Shown: in pieces, positions 42,033 through 49,479 of the stretch
Position numbering within the stretch: the stretch's first letter is position 1
How the letters are laid out: the number at the start of each line of letters is the position of its first letter
Assembly: GCA_035353175.1 (NCBI GenBank)
Contig: DAOPZC010000036.1
Coordinates: forward strand, 1 to 49,479
Length of the DNA stretch: 49,479 nucleotides
DNA from: DAOPZC01 sp035353175
Lineage (GTDB): Bacteria > Verrucomicrobiota > Kiritimatiellia > RFP12 > UBA1067
Direction of reading: 5' to 3'
Translations under genes and position numbers: made by a program
Notes under the pieces: model-generated
What the model was told of the DNA's origin: nothing
The model's database searches: none
The model's input: the letters and a program-made list of their open reading frames with translations, nothing else

Positions 42033-42914
42033 GTGACAAAACGCAAAGGCATCATCTTGGCGGGCGGAGCCGGGACCCGGCTCTATCCGGTAACCCAAGT
42101 CATGTGCAAGCAGCTGCTGCCGGTCTTCGACAAGCCCATGATTTACTATCCGCTCTCGACGCTGATGCTGGCGGGTATCCGCGATGTGCTGATCATTTCA
42201 ACGCCGGAGGCCACGCCGGTTTTCCAGCGTCTGCTGGGGGACGGCGCGCAGCTCGGCATGCGGTTCGAGTACAAGGTCCAGGAAGTCCCGAACGGCTTGG
42301 CCCAAGCGTTTGTTTTAGGACGCGAATTCATCGGCGACGCGCCGGTCTGCCTGGTGCTGGGCGACAACATCTTTTACGGCGACGGGATGCGGCGGATGCT
42401 GGCCGAAGCCGATACCTCAGAGGGGGCTACGGTGTTCGGGTACTACGTGAACGATCCCCAGCGCTACGGCGTGGTGAGCTTTGATCGTGCGGGCCTTGCC
42501 GAATCGATCGAGGAGAAGCCCGCTTGCCCTAAATCCAACTATGCCGTCGTGGGACTCTATTTTTACGGCAACGAGGTGGTCAAGATCGCAGCGGAACTGA
42601 AGCCTTCCGCGCGCGGCGAATACGAAATCACCGACCTGAATCAACACTACCTCCAACAAGGGTGTCTCAAAGTCAAGTTGATGGGCCGCGGTTTCGCGTG
42701 GCTCGATACCGGCACGCACGATTCTCTCGCCGATGCGACGGCCTTCGTCAAGGCGATCCAAGACCGGCAGGGGCTTAAGATCGCCTGCATCGAGGAGATC
42801 GCCTGGCGCATGGGTTTCATCGACCGTGACCAGCTCGCACGGTTGGCCGAGAATCTGCGTAAATCGACCTACGGCGAATATGTGGCACGGCTGCTGGCGC
42901 AAGACGTCCTCTGA
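42033..42914 (+). CDS. rfbA: Glucose-1-phosphate thymidylyltransferase
   Basis: 293 aa; GTG start at 42033 supported by AAGGAG at 8 bp. First step of dTDP-L-rhamnose synthesis: glucose-1-phosphate plus dTTP to dTDP-glucose. Nucleotide-binding GGAGTRLYPVT (10-20), KQLLPVFDKPMIYYPLS, LVLGDNIFYG with the metal Asp, SIEEKPACPKSNYAVVGLYF, and GRGFAWLDTGTHDSL are all family hallmarks. rfbB precedes it; rfbD is 3.7 kb downstream beyond metK and ahcY. rfbC is not visible in the window. Confidence 0.96.
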   Translation: MTKRKGIILAGGAGTRLYPVTQVMCKQLLPVFDKPMIYYPLSTLMLAGIRDVLIISTPEATPVFQRLLGDGAQLGMRFEYKVQEVPNGLAQAFVLGREFIGDAPVCLVLGDNIFYGDGMRRMLAEADTSEGATVFGYYVNDPQRYGVVSFDRAGLAESIEEKPACPKSNYAVVGLYFYGNEVVKIAAELKPSARGEYEITDLNQHYLQQGCLKVKLMGRGFAWLDTGTHDSLADATAFVKAIQDRQGLKIACIEEIAWRMGFIDRDQLARLAENLRKSTYGEYVARLLAQDVL

Positions 42915-42961
42915 GTTCTTTCGCAAAGCCCGCTAGTAGACTGCGCAACAAGAAAGTTCGG

Positions 42962-43017
42962 ACAGGATTGGCATGATTGCAAGCCCTTGAATTCAATCCT
43001 GTAAATCATGTAATCCT
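42962..43017. repeat. Imperfect inverted repeat (AGGATT...CATGATT type)
   Basis: AGGATTGGCATGATT (42964-42978) is inverted as AATCATGTAATCCT (43004-43017), with a second AATCCTGTA between. Lies 48 bp after rfbA. A palindromic intergenic repeat, perhaps one copy of another dispersed family. Confidence 0.6.
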
Positions 43018-43146
43018 TATGCTGATCGGATCGAACACGCTCTTCGTCACCAGGGTGTTGGAAGTCCTAACTCGTCCGTTCTGACTCGTCCTTCGGTTGT
43101 GGATTCAACAAAGTTGAATCACACCCCCTTCAGACCGCGTTGTGGC

Positions 43147-43176
43147 TTGCATCCCACCTTCTCCCTTTGGTATTTT
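43147..43176 (+). promoter_or_regulatory. Candidate metK promoter
   Basis: TTGCAT (43147-43152), 18-bp spacer, TATTTT (43171-43176). It would give a ~220-nt leader before the metK ATG. Confidence 0.4.
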
Positions 43177-43260
43177 ATTCGTCTAACCAGAACCGTTGTT
43201 TGAAGGTTTCGGACGAGATCGGTTTCTGAATGCGTAAAATCTTTGTTGTTAACGAGTTAC

Positions 43261-43370
43261 AAAGTGTGCGAAAGGGATGTTTTCGCATACTTTGCGGGGA
43301 CGGAGTCTGCTCCGGACAGAAGTTTTAACAGGTTCGCTCTTTCGTTCCGGCTCGCAGGAGGGCAAGCCGG
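43261..43370 (+). promoter_or_regulatory. Structured leader of metK (no known riboswitch class recognised)
   Basis: Hairpin 1: AAAGTGTGCGAAA (43261-43273) with TTTCGCATACTTT (43281-43293), 13 pairs including one G-U, 7-nt loop. Hairpin 2: CGGAG/TCTG/CTCCG (43301-43314). Hairpin 3: CCGGCT (43347-43352) with AGCCGG (43365-43370). I see no SAM-I, SAM-II or SAH riboswitch core sequences. A regulatory role is inference from position and structure. Confidence 0.42.
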
Positions 43371-43402
43371 GGAGGCGGGGGCGATTTTTAAGGAACAAAA
43401 CC

Positions 43403-44587
<1,185 letters not shown>

Positions 44588-44619
44588 TCACACAAAGGCA
44601 CAAAGGCCACAAAGGATGG
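44588..44619 (+). repeat. Left inverted repeat of the GxxExxY cassette
   Basis: Begins one base after the metK stop: TCACACAAAGG, CACAAAGG, CCACAAAGG. It matches the reverse complement of 45002-45032 at about 28 of 31 positions. The ATG of the GxxExxY gene lies inside it, and its AAAGG abuts the start codon. Confidence 0.9.
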
Positions 44620-44993
44620 ATGCTGCGCTTGAAAAAATGGCTTCAGATGTCCTGAACGCGGCCTTTGCGATTCATTCGGATTTTGGCCCCGGGCTTCTCG
44701 AACGTGTCTACCACATGCTGCTTGTGAGCAAGCTGAAGCGGATGGGATATTCAGTTGAGCATGAGGTTCCGGTGACCTTTTCGTATGAAGGTGATGTTTT
44801 TCAAGATGCGTTCAGAGTGGACGTGCTGGTTGAGAAGCAGCTGGTCGTCGAACTGAAATCTACAGAGACGCTGTCTCCGGTTTTCGGCAAGCAGGTGCTG
44901 ACCTATTTGCGCCTGATGGACCTGCGGCTGGGCCTGCTGATTAACTTCGGCGCCGCGCATCTCAAGGATGGCATTAAGCGTATTGCCAATTAG
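44616..44993 (+). CDS. GxxExxY protein (PDDEXK-like family)
   Basis: 125 aa; ATG 44616, with ATG 44637 as a possible alternative. The name motif is GLLERVY (about 28-34) after IHSDFGPG. Then VEHEVPVTFSYEGDVF, FRVDVLVEKQLVVELKST, which holds the D...ELK residues of a PD-(D/E)XK nuclease-like core, LTYLRLMDLRLGLLINFG, and the closing LKDGIKRIAN. The family (TIGR04256/PF13366) has unknown function and is often multi-copy. Here it is enclosed by near-perfect inverted repeats between metK and ahcY. A nuclease role in moving its own cassette is inference. Confidence 0.93.
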   Translation: MDAALEKMASDVLNAAFAIHSDFGPGLLERVYHMLLVSKLKRMGYSVEHEVPVTFSYEGDVFQDAFRVDVLVEKQLVVELKSTETLSPVFGKQVLTYLRLMDLRLGLLINFGAAHLKDGIKRIAN

Positions 44994-45001
44994 CTACATG
45001 A

Positions 45002-45032
45002 CCTCCTTTGTGTCCTTTGTGCCTTCGTGTGA
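45002..45032 (-). repeat. Right inverted repeat of the GxxExxY cassette
   Basis: CCTCCTTTG, TGTCCTTTG, TGCCTTCGTGTGA on the plus strand: the inverse of 44588-44619. Starts 8 bp after the GxxExxY stop and ends 13 bp before the ahcY ATG. Confidence 0.9.
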
Positions 45033-45045
45033 GAAAAAGGAATTT

Positions 45046-46440
45046 ATGAACTACAAAGTCAAAGACATTGGCCTCGCCGAGTGGGGCCGCCGCGCGATCG
45101 AGATCGCCGAAAAAGAAATGCCCGGACTGATGGCGACCCGCGCCAAGTACGGGCCGCAGAAGCCGCTCAAGGGCGCGCGCGTCATGGGCAGTTTGCACAT
45201 GACCATCGAAACCGCCGTGTTGATCGAGACGCTCGCCGAACTCGGCGCGGACGTGCGCTGGTGCTCCTGCAATATTTTCTCCACGCAGGATCACGCCGCC
45301 GCCGCGATCGCCGCGGCCGGCATTCCCGTCTTCGCCTGGAAGGGCGAGACGCTGGAGGAGTACTGGTGGTGCACCCGGCAGGCGCTCACGTGGCCGGACG
45401 GCTCCGGGCCGCAACTGATCGTCGATGACGGCGGCGATGCCACGCTGCTGCTGCACCGCGGCCTCGACGCGGAGAAGGACGCCGCGTTCCTCGATGTTCC
45501 GACCGACGTCGAAGAGCTGCAGGTCATCAACGCCCTCATCAAGAAGATGCTCAGGGAAACGCCCGGCTGGTTCGCCCGCGCGGTCAAAGGCTGGAAGGGC
45601 GTCTCGGAAGAGACCACCACCGGCGTCCACCGCCTGTATCAGCTTGAGGCCGAGAAGAAACTGCTGGTTCCCGCCATCAACGTCAACGACTCCGTGACCA
45701 AGTCCAAGTTCGACAACATCTACGGCTGCCGCGAGTCGCTGGTCGACGGCATCAAGCGCGCGATGGACGTGATGATCGCCGGCAAGGTCGCGTTCGTCTG
45801 CGGCTACGGCGATGTCGGCAAGGGCTCCGCCGAGTCGCTCAAAGAGCACAAGGCTCAGGTGTGGGTTTCCGAGGTCGATCCGATCTGCGCGTTGCAGGCC
45901 TGCATGGCGGGCTACAAGGTGACGACCGTCGAGGACGCGCTGCCGGTCGCCAACATCTACGTGACCACGACCGGCAACTGCGACATCATCACCGCCGAGC
46001 ACATGAGCAAGATGCGCGACCAGGCGATCGTCTGCAACATCGGGCACTTCGACAACGAGATCCAGGTGGCCCGCCTCAAGGCGTGGCCGGGCGTCCGGCA
46101 CGTCAACATCAAGCCGCAGGTCGACAAGTACATCTTCCCGGACGGGCACTGCATCTACCTGCTCGCCGAGGGCCGCCTCGTCAACCTCGGCTGCGCCACG
46201 GGCCACCCCAGCTTCGTGATGTCCAACAGCTTCACGAACCAGACCCTCGCCCAGATCAAGCTCTGGAACGAGAAGCTCGCGGTCGGCGTCTACCGTCTGC
46301 CCAAAGAGCTCGACGAAGAGGTCGCCCGGCTCCATTTGGAACAGCTCGGCGCGAAGCTCACCGTTCTCAGCCAGGCGCAGGCCGACTACATCGGCGTGCC
46401 GGTCAACGGCCCTTACAAGCCCGAGCACTATCGGTACTAA
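45046..46440 (+). CDS. ahcY: Adenosylhomocysteinase
   Basis: 464 aa; ATG 45046 (MNYKVKDIGLAEWGRRAIE) with AAAAAGGA 5 bp upstream, outside the cassette repeat. Hydrolyses S-adenosylhomocysteine to adenosine and homocysteine, completing the methyl cycle begun by MetK. Motifs: GSLHMTIETAVLIETL, WCSCNIFSTQDHAAAAI, NVNDSVTKSKFDN (substrate Lys/Asp), NAD motif VAFVCGYGDVGKGSAESL (about 247-264), GNCDIITAEHM, CNIGHFDNEI and the closing YKPEHYRY. Full length. Neighbouring repeats begin 12 bp after the stop. Confidence 0.97.
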   Translation: MNYKVKDIGLAEWGRRAIEIAEKEMPGLMATRAKYGPQKPLKGARVMGSLHMTIETAVLIETLAELGADVRWCSCNIFSTQDHAAAAIAAAGIPVFAWKGETLEEYWWCTRQALTWPDGSGPQLIVDDGGDATLLLHRGLDAEKDAAFLDVPTDVEELQVINALIKKMLRETPGWFARAVKGWKGVSEETTTGVHRLYQLEAEKKLLVPAINVNDSVTKSKFDNIYGCRESLVDGIKRAMDVMIAGKVAFVCGYGDVGKGSAESLKEHKAQVWVSEVDPICALQACMAGYKVTTVEDALPVANIYVTTTGNCDIITAEHMSKMRDQAIVCNIGHFDNEIQVARLKAWPGVRHVNIKPQVDKYIFPDGHCIYLLAEGRLVNLGCATGHPSFVMSNSFTNQTLAQIKLWNEKLAVGVYRLPKELDEEVARLHLEQLGAKLTVLSQAQADYIGVPVNGPYKPEHYRY

Positions 46441-46452
46441 CCCGCCCGGGTG

Positions 46453-46640
46453 TTTCCCCGCGAATCCCCGCGAATGAGAAGCGGTGCTCATTTTTTACGG
46501 GCTGCGCCCGTCGCTGATCGCAAAAAAATGAGCCCCGCATCCGCACGGGGCTCAACACCGAAGCCGTTGGCCCGGGTTTTTAGCGATCAGCGTAAAGAAA
46601 ACACGGGCCAAGTTCTTATTCGCGGAGATTAGCGGGGAAA
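46453..46640. repeat. TIR-bounded structured repeat, copy 1 (188 bp)
   Basis: Terminal inverted repeats TTTCCCCGCGAATCCCCG... (46453-46475) and the matching right end (46618-46640) agree at 21 of 23 positions. Inside: hairpin GCTCATTTTTT (46486-46496) with AAAAAAATGAGC (46522-46533); perfect stem GAGCCCCG/CGGGGCTC; main stem TTGGCCCG (46567-46574) with CGGGCCAA (46604-46611) around loop AGCGATCAGCG (46582-46592). The loop is also the exact inverse of CGCTGATCGC at 46512. No ORF. Confidence 0.88.
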
Positions 46641-46658
46641 AGGTTTTCTTAAGGTCTC

Positions 46659-47492
46659 ATGAAACTTCTCCTCACAGGCGGAAAGGGCATGCTGGGGCGT
46701 ACGCTCCAGCGTCATCTCCGGCACCACGAGCTGTTCGTCGTCGACCTGCCCGAGGTCGACATCACCGACGGCCGCGGCGTGGAACAGGCCGTCAACGCCT
46801 TTAGGCCCGAGGTCGTGATCCACGCGGCGGCCATGACGCAGGTGGACGCCTGCGAGAGCGACGCCGACAAGGCCTACCGCATCAACGCGCTCGGCAGCGC
46901 TTATGTAGCCCGCGCTGCGGCGCGCTGCGGCGCGCGACTGATCGCGCTCTCCACGGACTACGTGTTCGACGGTTGTCTGAGCCGGCCCTATCACGAATAC
47001 GACGCGCCCGCGCCCCGCACGGTCTACGGCGCCAGCAAGCTCGCGGGCGAAGAGGCGGTCCGCCGCCACTGCCCCGACCACACGATCCTGCGCATCGCCT
47101 GGCTCTATGGCGAAGAGGGCCCGAGCTTCCTCCACACCCTGATGAAACTCGGGGCGCAGGCCGGGGAGCCGCTCAAAGTTGTCGACGACCAGCGCGGCAA
47201 CCCTACCTCGACCGACGCCGCGGCGGAGCTGATCGCGCGCCTGCTCGAAACACCGGTGCCTGGTGTGGTGCACGGCTCCTGCGAAGGCGAGGCCACCTGG
47301 TTCGAATTCGCGCAGGCGATCTTCAAGCGTGCCGGGCTGTCCCGCGGGCTGATGCCCTGCACGACCGCCGAATTTCCGCGCCCCGCGCCGCGCCCCGCCA
47401 ACTCCCGCCTGGAAAAGCGCGTCCTGCGCCTCGCGGGCCTCCCCCCCATGCCGCACTGGGAAGAAGCGCTGGAGAAGTTCGTTCGTGCATGA
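46659..47492 (+). CDS. rfbD: dTDP-4-dehydrorhamnose reductase
   Basis: 277 aa; ATG 46659, AAGG upstream. Last step of dTDP-L-rhamnose synthesis (NADPH reduction). GGKGMLGRTL (NAD(P) glycine motif, 6-15), DITDGRGVEQAVNAFRPEVV, AAMTQVDACESD, STDYVFDG, and YGASKLAGE with the Tyr-x3-Lys pair; NPTSTDAAAELI follows. The last residues (EKFVRA) and the stop codon at 47490 are encoded by an octamer repeat. It is separated from rfbA by metK and ahcY. Confidence 0.95.
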   Translation: MKLLLTGGKGMLGRTLQRHLRHHELFVVDLPEVDITDGRGVEQAVNAFRPEVVIHAAAMTQVDACESDADKAYRINALGSAYVARAAARCGARLIALSTDYVFDGCLSRPYHEYDAPAPRTVYGASKLAGEEAVRRHCPDHTILRIAWLYGEEGPSFLHTLMKLGAQAGEPLKVVDDQRGNPTSTDAAAELIARLLETPVPGVVHGSCEGEATWFEFAQAIFKRAGLSRGLMPCTTAEFPRPAPRPANSRLEKRVLRLAGLPPMPHWEEALEKFVRA

Positions 47493-47510
47493 GTGCGTTA
47501 GTTCATTAGT
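47472..47510 (+). repeat. Octamer repeat element, copy D
   Basis: Leader GGAGAAG (47472-47478), then TTCGTTCG, TGCATGAG, TGCGTTAG, TTCATTAG. The rfbD stop (47490-47492) lies in the second octamer. It faces copy E 60 bp away in inverted orientation. Confidence 0.85.
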
Positions 47511-47569
47511 TAATGAACGTCCCCCTCACCTTCTGCCCTCTGCGGAAAAATCTTTCTCATCTCCACGCA

Positions 47570-47625
47570 CTGCCTCACTGCCGCACTAACGAACTAATGC
47601 ACTAACGAACTAATGCACTTCTCCC
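47570..47625 (-). repeat. Octamer repeat element, copy E
   Basis: Minus-strand order: leader GGGAGAAG (47625-47618), TGCATTAG, TTCGTTAG, TGCATTAG, TTCGTTAG, TGCGGCAG, TGAGGCAG. It abuts the ATG of the next gene (47627), so that gene has no Shine-Dalgarno sequence. Confidence 0.88.
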
Positions 47626-47626
47626 C

Positions 47627-49117
47627 ATGAACTTCTTTATCCGCAACGTTCTTCTTCTTCACCTCTTCGCCTTGGCGTTGGCCTTCAGCTGGATTCACGG
47701 CGGCACGCGCCCGGATCTGCTCTTGCCGGTTGTGCCGTGGCTCACCGCGTTTGTGCTGGAGTTCCTGCTGGTCTTTCCGCAGGCCAAGAGTACGGAGACG
47801 TTGTCAGAGGCACGCAGCCGCGTGTGGCATTCGCTCGCGCGCGATCCGCTGCTCTACCTCTCTGTGGCGCTGATCCTTCTGCTGGTGATCCCCCTGTTCA
47901 ACGTGTCGGGATATCCGGAATACAACGCGGCCCTCAAACAGTGGCGCAATCCGGCACCGCCGATGCCGGGGCTGCCCTTCTGCGTCAACCGGTCCGAACA
48001 CGCCGTGCTGCTGCTCTGGTTCCCGCCGGTCCTGATCGCCGCGCTCGCCGCCAAACACGGGCTGCTGAAAAAGGGCAAGCGCCTTTTGCTGGAGGGGCTC
48101 TGCTGGAACGGCGCGGCGCTCGCCGTGTTGGGTTTCGCGCAGCTGGCGGGCGGCGCCAAGAGCGTCTTCTGGGGCACGCAGGAATTCGCCTACTTCTTCT
48201 CCACCTTCGGCTATCCCAATTTCGCGGGAGCTTTCTTCACGCTCCTCTTTGCGCTTTCGTCGGGTCTCTGGTTCGGGCGCGTGAGCGCCGACCTGGTCGG
48301 GCCGTCGGCGTCTGGCCTCGGGTTTGGCGCCGAGGGCACGCAGCAGGCCAGCGGCCACTGGCTGTTGATTCCCCTGCTTTTGAATCTGGGTGCCGCGATC
48401 GCCTCCTTGAGCCGGGCCGCCATCTTGCTGTGCGTGGTGGTATTCGTGGTGTTGAGCCTCTACATGATCATCGGAGTCTGGCAGAGAACGGAGTCCGGAG
48501 GACACGTCAAGCTGATCGCCACGGTTATCCTGGCGCTGTTTGTTGGAGGGCTCTCCTTCACGGTGTTTGCGCCGAAGGCGCTGAAAACCGAGATCGTGAG
48601 CATCACGCCAGCCTCCGTGGCTGAGCGGGTTTCCGGCCGGGCCCAATATCACGCGCGTGTCGCCAAAGCGATTTTCCGGGACCATCCCGTGTTTGGCGTC
48701 GGCGGCTGGGGGTATCCGCATTACCTGACGCAGTACTTGACGCCCGAAGAGCGCAAGAGCATGCAGATCAACGGCGGGGCGAATGTGCACAACGACGCGC
48801 TGCAGTTTCTTGCGGAGCAGGGCGCGGTCGGGTTTAGTCTCATGGCGCTCTGCGTCCTGATGTTGGCGGCTCCGCTCGTCTGGCTGTCCTTCAAAATGTG
48901 CCGCGCGCTTGCGGCTGCGGGAGACGATGCGACGGCGGCAAAACCCCGCTGGCTGTACCGGTTGCCGCCCGTGTTGATCGCGGTGTTCGTCGGCGCGGCC
49001 GCCACGGTCTGCCACTCGCTGGGCGACCTGCCCTTCCGCGACCCCGCGATCGTGTCGGTCTGGATCCTGGCCTTCGTCTGTGTGTCCGGCTTCCTCCCCG
49101 CAATCCGAAAGAATTGA
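47627..49117 (+). CDS. O-antigen ligase/polymerase-like membrane protein (second copy)
   Basis: 496 aa; ATG 47627 directly after octamer copy E, no ribosome site. Ten or more membrane segments (LLLHLFALALAFSWI, LLLPVVPWLTAFVLEFLLVF, LLYLSVALILLLVIPLF, and so on). The ligase loop reads RDHPVFGVGGWGYPHYL and NVHNDALQFLAEQGAVGF, the H-N-D...Q...E..G pattern of Wzy_C/WaaL proteins. Paralogue of the protein at 36806: both share an N-terminal STETLSEARSRVWHSL-like block and the same loop layout. One of the pair may polymerise repeat units and the other ligate polymer; the sequence does not say which. Confidence 0.84.
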   Translation: MNFFIRNVLLLHLFALALAFSWIHGGTRPDLLLPVVPWLTAFVLEFLLVFPQAKSTETLSEARSRVWHSLARDPLLYLSVALILLLVIPLFNVSGYPEYNAALKQWRNPAPPMPGLPFCVNRSEHAVLLLWFPPVLIAALAAKHGLLKKGKRLLLEGLCWNGAALAVLGFAQLAGGAKSVFWGTQEFAYFFSTFGYPNFAGAFFTLLFALSSGLWFGRVSADLVGPSASGLGFGAEGTQQASGHWLLIPLLLNLGAAIASLSRAAILLCVVVFVVLSLYMIIGVWQRTESGGHVKLIATVILALFVGGLSFTVFAPKALKTEIVSITPASVAERVSGRAQYHARVAKAIFRDHPVFGVGGWGYPHYLTQYLTPEERKSMQINGGANVHNDALQFLAEQGAVGFSLMALCVLMLAAPLVWLSFKMCRALAAAGDDATAAKPRWLYRLPPVLIAVFVGAAATVCHSLGDLPFRDPAIVSVWILAFVCVSGFLPAIRKN

Positions 49118-49120
49118 TTT

Positions 49121-49311
49121 TTTCCCGCGAATCTCCGCGAATGAGAGGCGGCGCTCATTTTTTCCGGGCTGCGCCCGTCGCTGATCGCTGAAAAATGAGC
49201 GTCGCGGTCATCTCGGTGACCTCTTTCAACGTTGAAGCCGTCGGTTCAGATTTTCAGCGATCAGCGTCAAGAAAATCCGAACCGACTCTCCATTCGCGGA
49301 GATTCGCGGGA
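49121..49311. repeat. TIR-bounded structured repeat, copy 2 (191 bp)
   Basis: Starts 4 bp after the gene stop. Left TIR TTCCCGCGAATCTCCGCG (49122 on) is the perfect inverse of the right end (49292-49311) over 20 bp. Hairpin GCTCATTTTTT (49153-49163) with AAAAATGAGC (49191-49200); main stem TCGGTTC (49241-49247) with GAACCGA (49279-49285) around loop AGCGATCAGCG (49256-49266). Confidence 0.9.
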
Positions 49312-49334
49312 AGACGCTACTACGGGAGTATAAT

Positions 49335-49479
49335 CGCCCGTCGCTGATGGCTAAATAATGAACACCGCGGTCCTCTCAGTAGCCGTAGCAAGGCCATCTC
49401 CGATTTCGCTTTCAGCGCTGAAGTCGTTGGTTTGTTTTCCCAGCGATTAGCGCCCGGGGAAAACAAACCAACTCCCATT
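49335..49479. repeat. Structured repeat, copy 3 (5'-truncated, runs off window)
   Basis: Joins the family at CGCCCGTCGCTGAT (49335); the left TIR is missing. Main stem TTGGTTTG (49427-49434) with CAAACCAA (49464-49471), extended by GTTTTCCC/GGGGAAAAC, around loop AGCGATTAGCG (49442-49452). The window ends at CCCATT, where copies 1 and 2 enter the right TIR. Confidence 0.82.

Larger units (their letters stand above)
42915..43402. other. 488-bp gap before metK: repeats, promoter, structured leader
   Basis: No gene seen. Contents in order: the AGGATT inverted repeat (42962-43017), two ACTCGTCC copies near 43070-43090, a perfect hairpin GATTCAAC/AAA/GTTGAATC (43102-43120), a candidate promoter (43147-43176), and three hairpins in what would be the metK 5' UTR. 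Confidence 0.6.
44588..45032 (+). mobile_element. Inverted-repeat-bounded GxxExxY cassette (445 bp)
   Basis: Two ~31-bp inverted repeats made of CACAAAGG units enclose a single GxxExxY gene with almost no spare sequence. It sits exactly between the metK stop and the ahcY ribosome-binding site. No target duplication is evident. Mobility is inferred from the structure and location. Confidence 0.6.

Noticed and set aside
43183..43402. Known SAM riboswitch upstream of metK
   Set aside because: I could not find the conserved cores of SAM-I, SAM-II or SAH riboswitches; reported only as an unassigned structured leader.
46453..49479. Integron attC sites
   Set aside because: Structure-conserved, sequence-variable palindromes suggest it, but there is no integron integrase or cassette array, and the copies have long terminal inverted repeats that attC sites lack.

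Overview
The window is high-GC DNA from a Gram-negative (diderm) bacterium, most likely of the PVC superphylum, perhaps Kiritimatiellota or Verrucomicrobiota. That placement is inference. It rests on a eukaryote-type hexokinase, LptE- and BamD-like envelope proteins, secreted proteins with a PVC-style C-terminal domain, GH78 and GH97 glycosidase-family proteins, a GxxExxY gene, and many short-period repeats in and between genes. No rRNA is present; the only tRNA sequence is a 3' fragment.

Region 1 (1 to about 8.6 kb) is the end of an integrated mobile element. It carries a RadC-like JAMM protein (cut by the window edge), two small genes including a DUF2958 protein, and a large DUF4062 / P-loop NTPase / TPR protein that resembles STAND-type conflict proteins. 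A tightly coupled minus-strand operon of small genes follows (ribbon-helix-helix, HTH, Zn-binding, Cys-rich, ASCH), with a divergent ribbon-helix-helix gene. The element ends at an orphan tRNA 3' half (8540-8567), preceded by two abutting perfect hairpins and direct repeats that look like a recombination site.

Region 2 (8.9-33.6 kb) is chromosomal core. It holds uppP, hexokinase, a C39-like secreted protein, a multi-S1-domain RNA-binding protein, a secreted SGNH-like hydrolase, a GH97-like protein without room for its catalytic barrel, rluD, lemA with an M48 peptidase, a B12-binding radical SAM protein, a GH78 rhamnosidase, the bamD-like/lptE/hflX/rsmI minus-strand cluster, serA, prmA, ruvB and a second radical SAM protein.

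Region 3 (33.6-49.1 kb) is an exopolysaccharide locus: Wza-like lipoprotein, two secreted/outer-membrane proteins, an O-antigen ligase/polymerase, a Wzc-like tyrosine autokinase with unusual Tyr-rich ends, rfbB, rfbA, rfbD and a second ligase/polymerase. rfbC is not seen. The methyl-cycle genes metK and ahcY lie between rfbA and rfbD, and are themselves separated by a GxxExxY gene bounded by roughly 31-bp inverted repeats.

The most unusual content is a set of repeat families. (i) A ~190-bp element with terminal inverted repeats (three copies, one cut by the window end) has a main stem that differs in sequence between copies yet still pairs, around a nearly constant loop. (ii) An octamer family with a GGGAGAAG leader (five copies) often contains the stop codon of the neighbouring gene. 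(iii) Period-7 repeats occur at six places, three of them in frame inside genes. (iv) CACAAAGG-type inverted repeats flank the GxxExxY gene. Together they suggest active small repeat systems that reshape gene ends and protein loops.
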